From: Desulfobacterales bacterium
Lineage (GTDB): Bacteria > Desulfobacterota > Desulfobacteria > Desulfobacterales > JALSRD01
Reading direction: 5' to 3'
DNA length: 36,924 nucleotides
Assembly (NCBI GenBank): GCA_026984935.1
Contig: JALSRD010000092.1
Location: forward strand, 1 to 36,924
The notes under the pieces were generated by a model, which did no database searches, had not been told where the DNA came from, and saw only the letters and a program-made list of their open reading frames with translations. Each line of letters begins with the position of its first letter. The stretch's first letter is position 1. A program made the position numbers and the translations under genes. Of this stretch, positions 16,621-24,048 are shown in pieces.

Positions 16621-17316
16621 TTAATCCTGCCATCGGCGTTTGAGAAAAAACAGACTGAAATTGGCGCCTAGTGCGATGAGCAGCAGCACCAGGCCCAGAG
16701 CGATGCCGCTGGCGAACTCGCCCTTGCCGGTTTCCAGGGCGATGGCGGTGGTGATGGTGCGTGTGTGCCACTTGATGTTGCCGCCCACCATCATGGAAAT
16801 GCCGACTTCCGTCATCACCCGGCCGTAGGCCGTGACCGCCGCCGTGAGGATTTCGGTGTGGGCCTCGCGGATGGTGGTCAACAGGGTCTGCCGGGCGCCG
16901 GCTCCAAGAGCGGCAAGGGTGGGCCGCAGCCGCCGATCGAGGGATTCGACCGCTGCCGCCGTCAGTGCCGTTACAATGGGAAGCGCCAGGATTGTCTGGC
17001 CGATAATGATGGCCGGCAGCGAAAAGAGCAGACCGAATTCTCCCAGGGGGCCGCGGTGCGAGATAAAGGCGTACACCACCAGCCCGATGAAAACCGTGGG
17101 CAGAGACAGCAGGGTATCCACGGTCAGGCGCAGTGCCCGTTTGCCCGCAAAATCGAAATATCCCAGGCAGAAGCCACAGGGTATCCCTGCCAAAAGGCTC
17201 ATCAAAAGCGAGGCTGTGGAAACCTGCAGGGTGGTACCGATGGCGGCATAAACTTCCAGGTCATGCGACCACAGCAGGTCAAAGGCCTTCAGAAAACCAT
17301 CCAGGATGAAGTTCAT
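16621..17316 (-). CDS. tupB: Tungstate ABC transporter permease
   Basis: 231 residues, an all-helical inner-membrane permease with about five hydrophobic segments. The cytoplasmic-loop motif that docks the ATPase is visible as AALGAGARQTLLTTIREAHTEI (about 137-158), followed by AYGRVMTEVGISMMVGGNI, a well-conserved block in TupB/WtpB-type permeases. It starts three bases after the regulator gene, so the two are translated together. Downstream comes repeat copy A and then tupC. Confidence 0.88.
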   Translation of the reverse strand: MNFILDGFLKAFDLLWSHDLEVYAAIGTTLQVSTASLLMSLLAGIPCGFCLGYFDFAGKRALRLTVDTLLSLPTVFIGLVVYAFISHRGPLGEFGLLFSLPAIIIGQTILALPIVTALTAAAVESLDRRLRPTLAALGAGARQTLLTTIREAHTEILTAAVTAYGRVMTEVGISMMVGGNIKWHTRTITTAIALETGKGEFASGIALGLVLLLIALGANFSLFFLKRRWQD

Positions 17317-17319
17317 GCG

Positions 17320-18240
17320 TCAGTCCCCGGGGAAAGCCATGCGGCCGCAGTGGCGGATGTCGTAGCCGGCGAAGGTTTGCGCAAGATCGCTGAAGGTATT
17401 TTCCTGCAGCAGGCTTAAGAACCGCTGTACCGGTTTTTCGAAAAACAGGTTTTTGGCGATGAGCAGATCGTAGCGCTCCCGGCGTACGGGGATGAAATCC
17501 AGGCCCAGCAGTACCGCTGCGGCCTGAATGCCTAAGGCCGCGTCGGCCCTGGCGGCCAGCACTTCGACGGCCACGGCCAGATGCGTGGGGAATTCGTTTT
17601 CAAAACCCCGGATACGGGCGGGGTCGATGCCTGCCTTGTGGAGTTCATGCTCGAGCAGCAGGCGGGTTCCGGTGCCTGGCGGACGGTTGGCGATGACAAC
17701 ATCCGGCCGCAGAAGAGAACGCACGTTTTCGATATGCTTCGGATTCCCACCGGAGACCATGATGCCTTGCTGCCGGAAACAGAAGTTGACCACCACGGGC
17801 AGTGGGCCCTGGATGTGTTCAGCAAGATACGCGAAATTGTACTCTTTCTCATCACTGTGCATGAGGTGCGCGGTGGCGATATGGCATTGCCCTCTGTCCA
17901 ATGCCCTGATGCCGCCCAAACTTCCGGCCGATCCGAAGACGCATAGATGTTGTGGGAAGAGCGTGTTGAAAAGCGCGATGGTGCGCTCGACAAGCAGATC
18001 GTTGCTGCCCGCGATGATCAGGGGGTCACCCTCCGGTTGCGGTTTGCCATGTAGCGGATAGTTGATGACGTGGCTTTCGATCCAGCGTTCCGTCAGGTGC
18101 CGGGGAAAGATCCACTTGCCGGTTACCTTGCAGGCCGGAAGGCCCTTTTCGGCGATCAGCGAATAGACCACCTTTTCGTTGACATCCAGCAGTTCAGCCA
18201 CTTCGCGTGTGCTGAGAAACGTCTTCGGCGCGTGCGACAT
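17320..18240 (-). CDS. Excisionase-type HTH regulator with PBP-like ligand domain
   Basis: 306 residues from ATG 18240, preceded by GGAG; the frame stays open to 18429 but the extra residues look untranslated. Residues 8-58 (FLSTREVAELLDVNEKVVYSLIAEKGLPACKVTGKWIFP) are a MerR/excisionase-like DNA-binding domain. About 75-290 resemble a periplasmic-binding-protein-like domain (PF12727 type: IAGSNDLLVERTI, GSAGSLGGIRAL, VVIANRPPGTGTRLLLEHEL). Such fusions are usually found with molybdate/tungstate transporters and are thought to sense the oxyanion. It sits between tupA and tupB on the same strand, which makes it the obvious candidate controller of this locus. Confidence 0.8.
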   Translation of the reverse strand: MSHAPKTFLSTREVAELLDVNEKVVYSLIAEKGLPACKVTGKWIFPRHLTERWIESHVINYPLHGKPQPEGDPLIIAGSNDLLVERTIALFNTLFPQHLCVFGSAGSLGGIRALDRGQCHIATAHLMHSDEKEYNFAYLAEHIQGPLPVVVNFCFRQQGIMVSGGNPKHIENVRSLLRPDVVIANRPPGTGTRLLLEHELHKAGIDPARIRGFENEFPTHLAVAVEVLAARADAALGIQAAAVLLGLDFIPVRRERYDLLIAKNLFFEKPVQRFLSLLQENTFSDLAQTFAGYDIRHCGRMAFPGD

Positions 18241-18338
18241 GGAACTCAAGCTCCGTTCAGGTTGCTTTGGCGGCATATGAAATTTTGACAGACGCGTAAA
18301 ACCGGAATCTTGCACAGGCAATTTTAAAAACGTATAAA

Positions 18339-18365
18339 ATTGTAATGTTATCTCATGGTTGTCTA
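18339..18365 (-). promoter_or_regulatory. Possible promoter of the regulator-tupB unit
   Basis: On the minus strand TAGACA (18360-18365) and TACAAT (18339-18344) are each 5/6 matches, but the spacer is only 15 bp. The surrounding sequence (18295-18430) is clearly AT-rich. The leader would be about 90 nt. It is the only reasonable promoter seen in the 535-base gap 18241-18775, which otherwise holds repeat copy B and the tupA terminator. Confidence 0.3.
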
Positions 18366-18559
18366 TGGATGCAGCGCGATAATTTTTAGCGTCATTGGTA
18401 TGTTCGGAAACCTTCCATTTTGACTTCAAAATTGTCTGCCCTGCGGGAGCGCCGATTTTACCGCCTCTACTGTGTTGCAGGGCATTTGCGTCTGTATACT
18501 ACCGCTGCATGCCCTGCGCCTTGTATAGGCGGCAAACGCGACGCTTGCAAAATTCAGGT

Positions 18560-18704
18560 AAAAGTCGGTTGCAAGCGGATTTCAAGGCTTTCCGCCGAAA
18601 AGCGCTGTGCAGGATTTAAGCGTTAAAATCCCAGGCTTTTTGAGGAGAAAAGCAACGCGTTTTCGGGATTGGGCCAAGCGGCGCACAGCTTTTCGAAAAG
18701 ACTT
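18560..18704 (-). repeat. Copy B of the ~140-bp dispersed repeat
   Basis: Inverted partner of 16465-16606, about 80% identical by hand alignment. It lies between tupA and the regulator. Its right end merges with the hairpin that appears to terminate tupA. Together the two copies enclose the regulator and tupB. Confidence 0.75.
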
Positions 18705-18721
18705 TCCGGAAGCGGAAAGTC
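18695..18721 (-). terminator. Intrinsic terminator after tupA
   Basis: On the minus strand GACTTTCC and GGAAAGTC form an exact 8-bp stem (plus-strand 18714-18721 and 18700-18707) with a six-base loop, followed directly by TTTT (AAAA at 18696-18699). It lies about 55 bases after the tupA stop, so tupA is probably transcribed largely as a separate unit from the regulator and tupB. Confidence 0.55.
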
Positions 18722-18775
18722 CGAACCTTTTGCGTAGTCATCAAATGCGGTAACCGCAGTCCCATTTGAAATGGG

Positions 18776-19603
18776 CTACCGGGTATCCGCGTTGGGTGTA
18801 AAAAGTGCTTTTCCCATAAGCCGGAATCCGGCGATCAGTTTCTGCGCCCGGGCCGAAACAATCCAGTCGGAAAAACGCCATGCCAGATCGTCCCGGATCT
18901 CAGGGCAGTGTTTTTTACTGATCACGATGACTCCGTACTGGTTGAAGAGCTCCGGCGCGCCCTGTACCAGGATGGCAAAGGGCGACTTGTCCTTCAGCGT
19001 GGCTTCGTATTTGATATAAGTGCCTCGGTCGGCGAGGGTGTACCCCCCGCGTTCGGCGGCGATGTGGATGGTTGCCAGCATCCCCTGGCCCGTCTCCATA
19101 TACCATGTTTCTTTTTCCGGCAGCGCCCGTCCGGAAAGGCGCCAGAGGCGGATTTCTTTTTTATAGGTGCCTGAATTGTCCCCGCGGCTGACAAAGGTCG
19201 CTTTTGCGCGGGCAATACGCTTTAGGGCTTCCCCGGCACCAAGCCCGCGGATACCGGCCGGATCCCTGACAGGTCCGATGATGACGAAATCGTTGTACAT
19301 CACCTTGCGGCGGCTGGTCCCGTAACCATCGGCGACAAACTTTTTTTCGGCCGCCGGCGCGTGCACCAGCAGGATGTCGACGTCGCAGTTCTGGCCCAGC
19401 TTCAGGGCTTTGCCGGTTCCCACGGCCACCCATTTGAGCGCAATGCCCGTATCGCGGGTAAACTCCGGCGCCAGGTAGTCCAACAGCCCCGTGTTGTCCG
19501 TGCTGGTGGTCGTGGCCATCATCAACGTCTCGCCGGCCGGGCAATTGCCGCAGAAAAGCATGCTGAAAACGATCAGAAAGAGTGTTGCCACGCCTTTTTT
19601 CAT
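18776..19603 (-). CDS. tupA: Tungstate-binding periplasmic protein
   Basis: 275 residues; AGAGGA lies five bases before ATG 19603. A signal peptide (about 1-24) is followed at residues 31-41 by TTTSTDNTGLL, the oxyanion-binding signature of TupA proteins. Other family blocks include WVAVGTGKALKLGQNCDVDILLVHAP, YNDFVIIGP, FVSRGDNSGT and YTLADRGTYI. TupA prefers tungstate over molybdate, fitting an organism with tungsten enzymes such as formate dehydrogenase or aldehyde oxidoreductase. The gene order tupA-regulator-tupB-tupC is unusual only in the inserted regulator and repeats. Confidence 0.93.
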   Translation of the reverse strand: MKKGVATLFLIVFSMLFCGNCPAGETLMMATTTSTDNTGLLDYLAPEFTRDTGIALKWVAVGTGKALKLGQNCDVDILLVHAPAAEKKFVADGYGTSRRKVMYNDFVIIGPVRDPAGIRGLGAGEALKRIARAKATFVSRGDNSGTYKKEIRLWRLSGRALPEKETWYMETGQGMLATIHIAAERGGYTLADRGTYIKYEATLKDKSPFAILVQGAPELFNQYGVIVISKKHCPEIRDDLAWRFSDWIVSARAQKLIAGFRLMGKALFTPNADTR

Positions 19604-19641
19604 GATGTCCTCTCGCTTTCGGGCGTGTTTTGCCGGTCATT

Positions 19642-19735
19642 GTCATTTTTGGTAAGTAACGGTGCTTTTAATGCCATTTTACGCTGTATAAAGTCAACAT
19701 AAAATTATATCGAATGAATATTTACTAAAAATGAC
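19642..19735. promoter_or_regulatory. 17-bp inverted repeat bracketing the tupA promoter
   Basis: GTCATTTTTGGTAAGTA (19642-19658) and the complement of 19719-19735 (GTCATTTTTAGTAAATA on the minus strand) agree at 15 of 17 positions, with centres 77 bp apart. Between them the minus strand has a perfect TATAAT (19704-19709), whose poor -35 region (19727-19732) falls inside the distal half-site. The arrangement suits a dimeric or looping regulator, for which the adjacent HTH/PBP-like protein is the natural candidate. The rest of the 267-base gap 19604-19870 holds a GC hairpin near 19811 and no gene. Confidence 0.5.
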
Positions 19736-19870
19736 GGACAGTATGCTTTTGATTAAGACAAGCAGGCAGAAAAGCTTGGCTGCAGCACCGCTGTATAAGT
19801 TCTGTGAGGGCCGGCGTGTGCACCGGCGGCCTGCGGGAAAATGAAAACACGGCGGTGCGTTCAGGTGCAG

Positions 19871-20440
19871 TTAACCGTCCTGGGGGGTGGATGCGAGGCA
19901 CGCCAGCAGATCGTCGCGCGTGATCAGGGCCGTCACCAGGGGCACGTGGCGGGCGATGTTTTGCAGGCCGCCTTCCTGGCGGTCCACCAGGATCACGGCC
20001 TGCACGACCTGCAGACCTTCGCTGCGCGCGCGTTGGATAGCCTTGATGGTAGAGCCGCCGGTGGTGGCGACGTCGTCGATTACCGCCACCCTTTCACCCG
20101 CCTGCAGATCTCCCTCGATCCAGCGCACGATACCGTGGTCCTTGCGCGTTTTGCGGATGGAAAAAGCCTTGATGGGCCGGTGGTGCAGTTCCGAGGCGAA
20201 TGCCGCTGCCACGGCGATGGGATCGGCACCGAAGGTGAGACCGCCGATGGCGGCGATATCGCTTTCGCGGACGGCTTCAAATACCAGGTTTCCGGTCAGG
20301 TAAAGGCCGCGCGGACTCAGCGTGGTAGGTTTGCAGTTGACGTAAAACGAACTCATTTTGCCGGATACCAGCCGAAAAACCGGTTTCGGGCTGTATTTAA
20401 ACGACTTGGCGCACAAAAGACGGATCAGTTCCTGCTTCAT
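19871..20440 (-). CDS. pyrE: Orotate phosphoribosyltransferase
   Basis: Makes orotidine 5'-phosphate from orotate and PRPP in pyrimidine synthesis. 189 residues. [15 protein letters not shown] is the PRPP-binding motif, and [25 protein letters not shown] and RKTRKDHG (flexible catalytic loop) are typical OPRTase elements. A G-rich site precedes ATG 20440. It is upstream of tupA on the same strand, with a 267-base gap that includes tupA's own promoter, so the genes are probably independent. Confidence 0.93.
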   Translation of the reverse strand: MKQELIRLLCAKSFKYSPKPVFRLVSGKMSSFYVNCKPTTLSPRGLYLTGNLVFEAVRESDIAAIGGLTFGADPIAVAAAFASELHHRPIKAFSIRKTRKDHGIVRWIEGDLQAGERVAVIDDVATTGGSTIKAIQRARSEGLQVVQAVILVDRQEGGLQNIARHVPLVTALITRDDLLACLASTPQDG

Positions 20441-20854
20441 GTTCCCCCGTTCGGCGGCCGGCAGCCGTCTGCAGTTGATTTTTCAAAGCAGGCGTGCGGC
20501 GGTCCTTATTTCTTCAAAACCGCAAGAATTGGTTGATTTAAAACCGAATGTTCGATAAAAAACCCCCACTGAAACGGAAGAAGCCTGTTAATGGGATCCA
20601 GTGGAGGTTTCTGCAGGGAAAACTGGTGACAGCACTCCCCGACAAAACCGCCTATATCATTGAATGGCAGCGTGGTCAATGCCGGGATTGGGTGACCGGC
20701 TCCCGGGTCCGGGATCGCCAGAGGCAAGCTGAGCATGCACGCGAGCTGCAAGGTGTGTAAAGGGCGTTTTCTCCCCGGGCTTTTCCAGAGGGCCCAGAGG
20801 ACGGCAAAACGGGGTGTGTAGCTGGCCTGCCGGACCGCTGGCGGGAGTTTGAGC
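20441..20854. other. Intergenic stretch between pyrE and ftsE without a supported gene
   Basis: 414 bases between divergent genes. A 70-codon frame (20548-20760, +) has no ribosome site and no recognisable features, and the opposite strand is open as well. An inverted CCGG-rich pair near 20696-20715 could form a small hairpin. No convincing promoter pair was found. Confidence 0.4.
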
Positions 20855-21532
20855 ATGACCAAGAGGCGTGATGCGGCCATTCAGATGTTCAATGTCTATA
20901 AGCGTTATGGCGCCAAGGGCGCCCTGGTGGACATCAGCCTGGCAGTGTACCCCAACGAGTTCGTTTTTCTCACCGGCCCCAGCGGTGCCGGCAAAACCAC
21001 GCTGCTCAAACTGCTCTACCTGGGGGAGCAGGCTTCGGCCGGGCAGATCCTGGTAGATGGCATGAATCTGTCGCGCATATCGCGCCGTCGGATCCCCTAC
21101 TTTCGCCGCAATCTGGGCATTATTTTTCAGGACTACAAACTGATCGCCAGCCGCAGCGTCTATTACAATATCGCACTGGTCCTGGAGGCGGCCGGCGAAA
21201 CCCAGCGCCTGATCCGCAAGAAAGTCCGCTACATGCTGCGCAGCATGGACATGGAAAAAAAAATCGATGTGTTGCCGCCAAGCCTGTCCGGCGGTGAGCA
21301 ACAGAGAATTGCCGTTGCCCGGGCCATGATCGGCCGGCCCAAAATCATCCTGGCGGATGAACCCACGGGCAGCCTGGACGAGGCCTCGGCCGGGGTGATT
21401 GTCGGTCTGCTGAAAGATTTTCACAACCGGGGGGGCACGGTGATGGTTGCCACCCATGACAGCGCGTTGATCCGCAGCGGCAGCGGGCGCATCTTCCAAC
21501 TGGAACGCGGACGTCTGGTGTCTGCCGCCTGA
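20855..21532 (+). CDS. ftsE: Cell division ATP-binding protein FtsE
   Basis: 225 residues from ATG 20855, seven bases after GGGAG; an in-frame TTG at 20849 is less likely. Walker [11 protein letters not shown]-loop IFQDYKLI, signature LSGGEQQR, Walker [13 protein letters not shown] and a late ATHD are all intact, and DYKLI is typical of FtsE. With FtsX it forms an ABC-type complex that does not transport but couples cytoplasmic division cues to periplasmic murein hydrolase activators. It is followed at 34 bases by ftsX. Confidence 0.93.
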   Translation: MTKRRDAAIQMFNVYKRYGAKGALVDISLAVYPNEFVFLTGPSGAGKTTLLKLLYLGEQASAGQILVDGMNLSRISRRRIPYFRRNLGIIFQDYKLIASRSVYYNIALVLEAAGETQRLIRKKVRYMLRSMDMEKKIDVLPPSLSGGEQQRIAVARAMIGRPKIILADEPTGSLDEASAGVIVGLLKDFHNRGGTVMVATHDSALIRSGSGRIFQLERGRLVSAA

Positions 21533-21566
21533 GCGGTGCGGCTGCGGAAAGTAAAAAGGTTTTCAG

Positions 21567-22448
21567 ATGGCCCTATTGATGCAGCGGACTTTCCGGGACA
21601 TGCGCGAAAACCGCTTCCTGAACCTGGTGACCATCGCCACGGTCGCCCTGTCGATTCTGATCGTCAGTGCATTTTCCCTGTTCGTGGTCAATGCCAATGA
21701 ATTGCTGGCCTCGTGGCGCCGGGGCGTCCGCATGCTGGTTTACCTGGAACGTGGGCTTAGCCGGAACCAGGAACTGGCGGTTAAACGCCGGCTGTTGAAG
21801 CTGCCGGGCGTGACCGGGATGCAGTATGTCTCCAGGGAAGCGGCGCTGCAGCAGCTCAAGGAGGAGATGCCCGGGCAGGTGGCGCTTTTTACCGGCCTGA
21901 AGGAAAATCCGCTGCCGGATACTTTTGAGATCCGCCTGGCACCCGCCGCGACGGGCAGCCATGCCGTGCTGGTGGCGCTGGCCGACCGGGTGGCCGGGAT
22001 CCAGGGGGTTGACGATGTGGCTTACGGGCAGGAATGGCTGGGCAAGTTTGCCAACGTCGTCAACCTGCTGAAACTCTGCGGCAGCGCCATGGGCGGTCTG
22101 TTCATGCTGGCGGTTGTGGTGATCGTGGCCAACACGGTGCGCCTGACGCTCTACGCCAGACGCGAAGAAATCGAAATCATGCGGCTGGTGGGAGCCACCG
22201 ACAGTTTCATTCATCTGCCGTTTTATATCCAGGGAATGGTCCAGGGTGCCTTGGGCGGTATTGCCGGTGTGGCGATACTGTACCTGGCCTATCTGTATAT
22301 CGTCGGCGGGCTCGGCCATGGGATACCAGGCACGCTGTTTACACCGCGCTTTCTTTCACCGGTCGAGTATTCCGGCATTATTTTCGGTAGTGTTCTGGTG
22401 GGCTGGTTCGGATGCTATCTGTCGCTCAAACAGCTTGTCCGGCATTGA
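21567..22448 (+). CDS. ftsX: Cell division membrane protein FtsX
   Basis: 293 residues with four membrane segments: one near 20-44, then a periplasmic loop (about 45-170), then three in the last 130 residues. The loop includes VYLERGLSRNQELAVKRRLLKLPGVTGMQYVSREAALQ, the usual FtsX extracellular pattern. ANTVRLTLYARREEIEIMRLVGAT is the conserved cytoplasmic coupling segment for FtsE. The loop would recruit the EnvC-type protein encoded immediately downstream, whose frame overlaps the end of ftsX. Confidence 0.93.
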   Translation: MALLMQRTFRDMRENRFLNLVTIATVALSILIVSAFSLFVVNANELLASWRRGVRMLVYLERGLSRNQELAVKRRLLKLPGVTGMQYVSREAALQQLKEEMPGQVALFTGLKENPLPDTFEIRLAPAATGSHAVLVALADRVAGIQGVDDVAYGQEWLGKFANVVNLLKLCGSAMGGLFMLAVVVIVANTVRLTLYARREEIEIMRLVGATDSFIHLPFYIQGMVQGALGGIAGVAILYLAYLYIVGGLGHGIPGTLFTPRFLSPVEYSGIIFGSVLVGWFGCYLSLKQLVRH

Positions 22449-23875
22449 AAAATTCGCCAAGCCGCCGAAATTCCGTATGGCTGAAACTGGCGGTTCCCGC
22501 TTGCGCGCTGGTATCCATACTGGTTTGCGGTACGTTTTGGATATTGCCCTGCCGGGCAAGCGTACAGACCGCCACGGTGAGGGCAAGGCGCCTGAACGTC
22601 CGACCGGCACCCAATACAAAGCATGCGCCGGTGGCCAAACTGAAAAAAGGCATGCATGTTACGGTGGTCGCACCGGACGGCCGATGGCTGAAGATCCGGT
22701 TTGGCCGGCGCAGCGGTTATGTGTTCAACGATCCGCGGTATCTGGTCGTCAGCGCCCCTGCGCCGGTTCCGGAAACAGTGCGTAAGGCCCGTATCCTCGA
22801 AAAGTCGCATGCCCTCAAAACGAAAATCAGGCAGCGCCGGCAGAAACTTTCCAGGATCAAGTTCGCCGAAAAAGACATCCTGGCCAGTTTAAATCGGCTG
22901 GACCGTGCCGTCAGCCGGGCCCGCACCCAGATCCGGAACGTTCAGCTGAAACTCAGGACGCTGAATGCCAAGATCCGTGACGACAGGCGAAGATTGGCGG
23001 AGCTGAAACGCCAGATTCGCCTGGGTGACCAGTATGCTGCCGGACGTCTGGCCGCGTTATACAAACTTCAGCGTCTGGGGAAAATCGAGGTGCTGGCCTC
23101 GGCAGAATCGATTGCGGACCTGCAATTCCGGCGCAATGCGCTGGAGCAGGTGTTGGCCTATGACCGCCGCATGCTGCAAAAGCTTTCCAAAGACCGCCAG
23201 TCCCGCACGCACCTGCTGCTGGCACATAACCGGCGTCTGGAGCAGCAGCAGACCTATGAAATTCAGAAGCGTGCGGCGCTGGCAGCTCTGTCGCGGGAAA
23301 AGGGCCACCGCAGCGATCTGCTGCAGCAGATCCGCTCCCGGAAAAACCTGGAAATGGCCGCCCTCGTGGAGCTGCAGCAAGCGGCCAAAGATCTTGACAA
23401 CCAGCTGAAGGCCTTTGACCGTCGGCAACCCCCTGCAGCGCTTGCGTCGCCGGCGGCAGCGCCGCCTTCTGCCAGCCTGTTTAAAGGCTTGCTAAAGATG
23501 CCGGTTGAAGGTAAGGTGATTTCCCGTTTCGGGGTATACCGCGATCGGCGTTTGAATATCAAAAACTTTCGCAGCGGCATCGACATCCGGGCGGACCGGG
23601 GAGAGCCGATCCATTGCGTGGGAGCCGGTGTAGTGCTATTCTCCAGCTGGTTCAAGGGTTACGGCAACATGATTATTGTCAACCATGGGCACCATGTCTA
23701 CTCGGTTTACGCGCACCTTGACGAGCGTTTCAAACAGGCCGGGGAAAAGGTCCAGGCGGGCGAGGTCATCGCCACGGTGGGCGACACCGGTTCGCTGAAA
23801 GGTCCCATGCTGTATTTCGAGCTGCGCGAGCACGGCAAGCCCGTTGATCCTCTCCGGTGGATCAGGGCAGGGTAA
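22412..23875 (+). CDS. EnvC-type murein hydrolase activator (SH3 + coiled coil + degenerate LytM)
   Basis: 487 residues from ATG 22412, overlapping ftsX by 37 bases; TTG 22445, overlapping the ftsX stop, is an alternative start. It has an N-terminal membrane/signal segment (about 24-46), an SH3-like domain (about 51-115), a long coiled coil (about 122-340), an Ala/Pro linker and a LytM/M23 domain (about 360-487). Active M23 ligands are mostly lost: the first His is R387 (FRSGID, D391 kept), YAHL keeps H435, and the GPHLHFE motif reads GPMLYFE with both His gone. This is the EnvC situation: an activator of amidases, recruited by FtsEX, not an enzyme. An SH3 domain before the coiled coil is not present in E. 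coli EnvC. Confidence 0.85.
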   Translation: MLSVAQTACPALKNSPSRRNSVWLKLAVPACALVSILVCGTFWILPCRASVQTATVRARRLNVRPAPNTKHAPVAKLKKGMHVTVVAPDGRWLKIRFGRRSGYVFNDPRYLVVSAPAPVPETVRKARILEKSHALKTKIRQRRQKLSRIKFAEKDILASLNRLDRAVSRARTQIRNVQLKLRTLNAKIRDDRRRLAELKRQIRLGDQYAAGRLAALYKLQRLGKIEVLASAESIADLQFRRNALEQVLAYDRRMLQKLSKDRQSRTHLLLAHNRRLEQQQTYEIQKRAALAALSREKGHRSDLLQQIRSRKNLEMAALVELQQAAKDLDNQLKAFDRRQPPAALASPAAAPPSASLFKGLLKMPVEGKVISRFGVYRDRRLNIKNFRSGIDIRADRGEPIHCVGAGVVLFSSWFKGYGNMIIVNHGHHVYSVYAHLDERFKQAGEKVQAGEVIATVGDTGSLKGPMLYFELREHGKPVDPLRWIRAG

Positions 23876-24048
23876 GGGGTCACGCAAAAATAACTTCATA
23901 TTTTAAACGCCGGCGCATCCCGCCGGACTGTGTTGCGAACGCTTGCAATATTCACGATATGCCTGCGCTTTCGCGCATTTCCAGCCGGGCGTCGCGACGC
24001 TAAAAATTTGCCAACTTTATTCCTGCGCGACCCTTAAAGGAGCTAGTT

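Noticed and set aside
16465-18704. Treating the inverted repeats as ends of a transposon carrying the regulator and tupB
   Set aside because: No transposase, no target-site duplication seen, and the enclosed genes are normal members of the tup locus.
19604-19870. Molybdenum/tungsten cofactor riboswitch before tupA
   Set aside because: No conserved Moco-motif elements could be recognised in the leader; an inverted-repeat operator explains the region better.
20548-20760. 70-codon frame upstream of ftsE
   Set aside because: No Shine-Dalgarno, no features, and the opposite strand is also open; not enough to call a gene.
22412-23875. Reading the protein as an active M23 endopeptidase
   Set aside because: Three of the His positions expected for zinc binding and catalysis are Arg, Met and Tyr.
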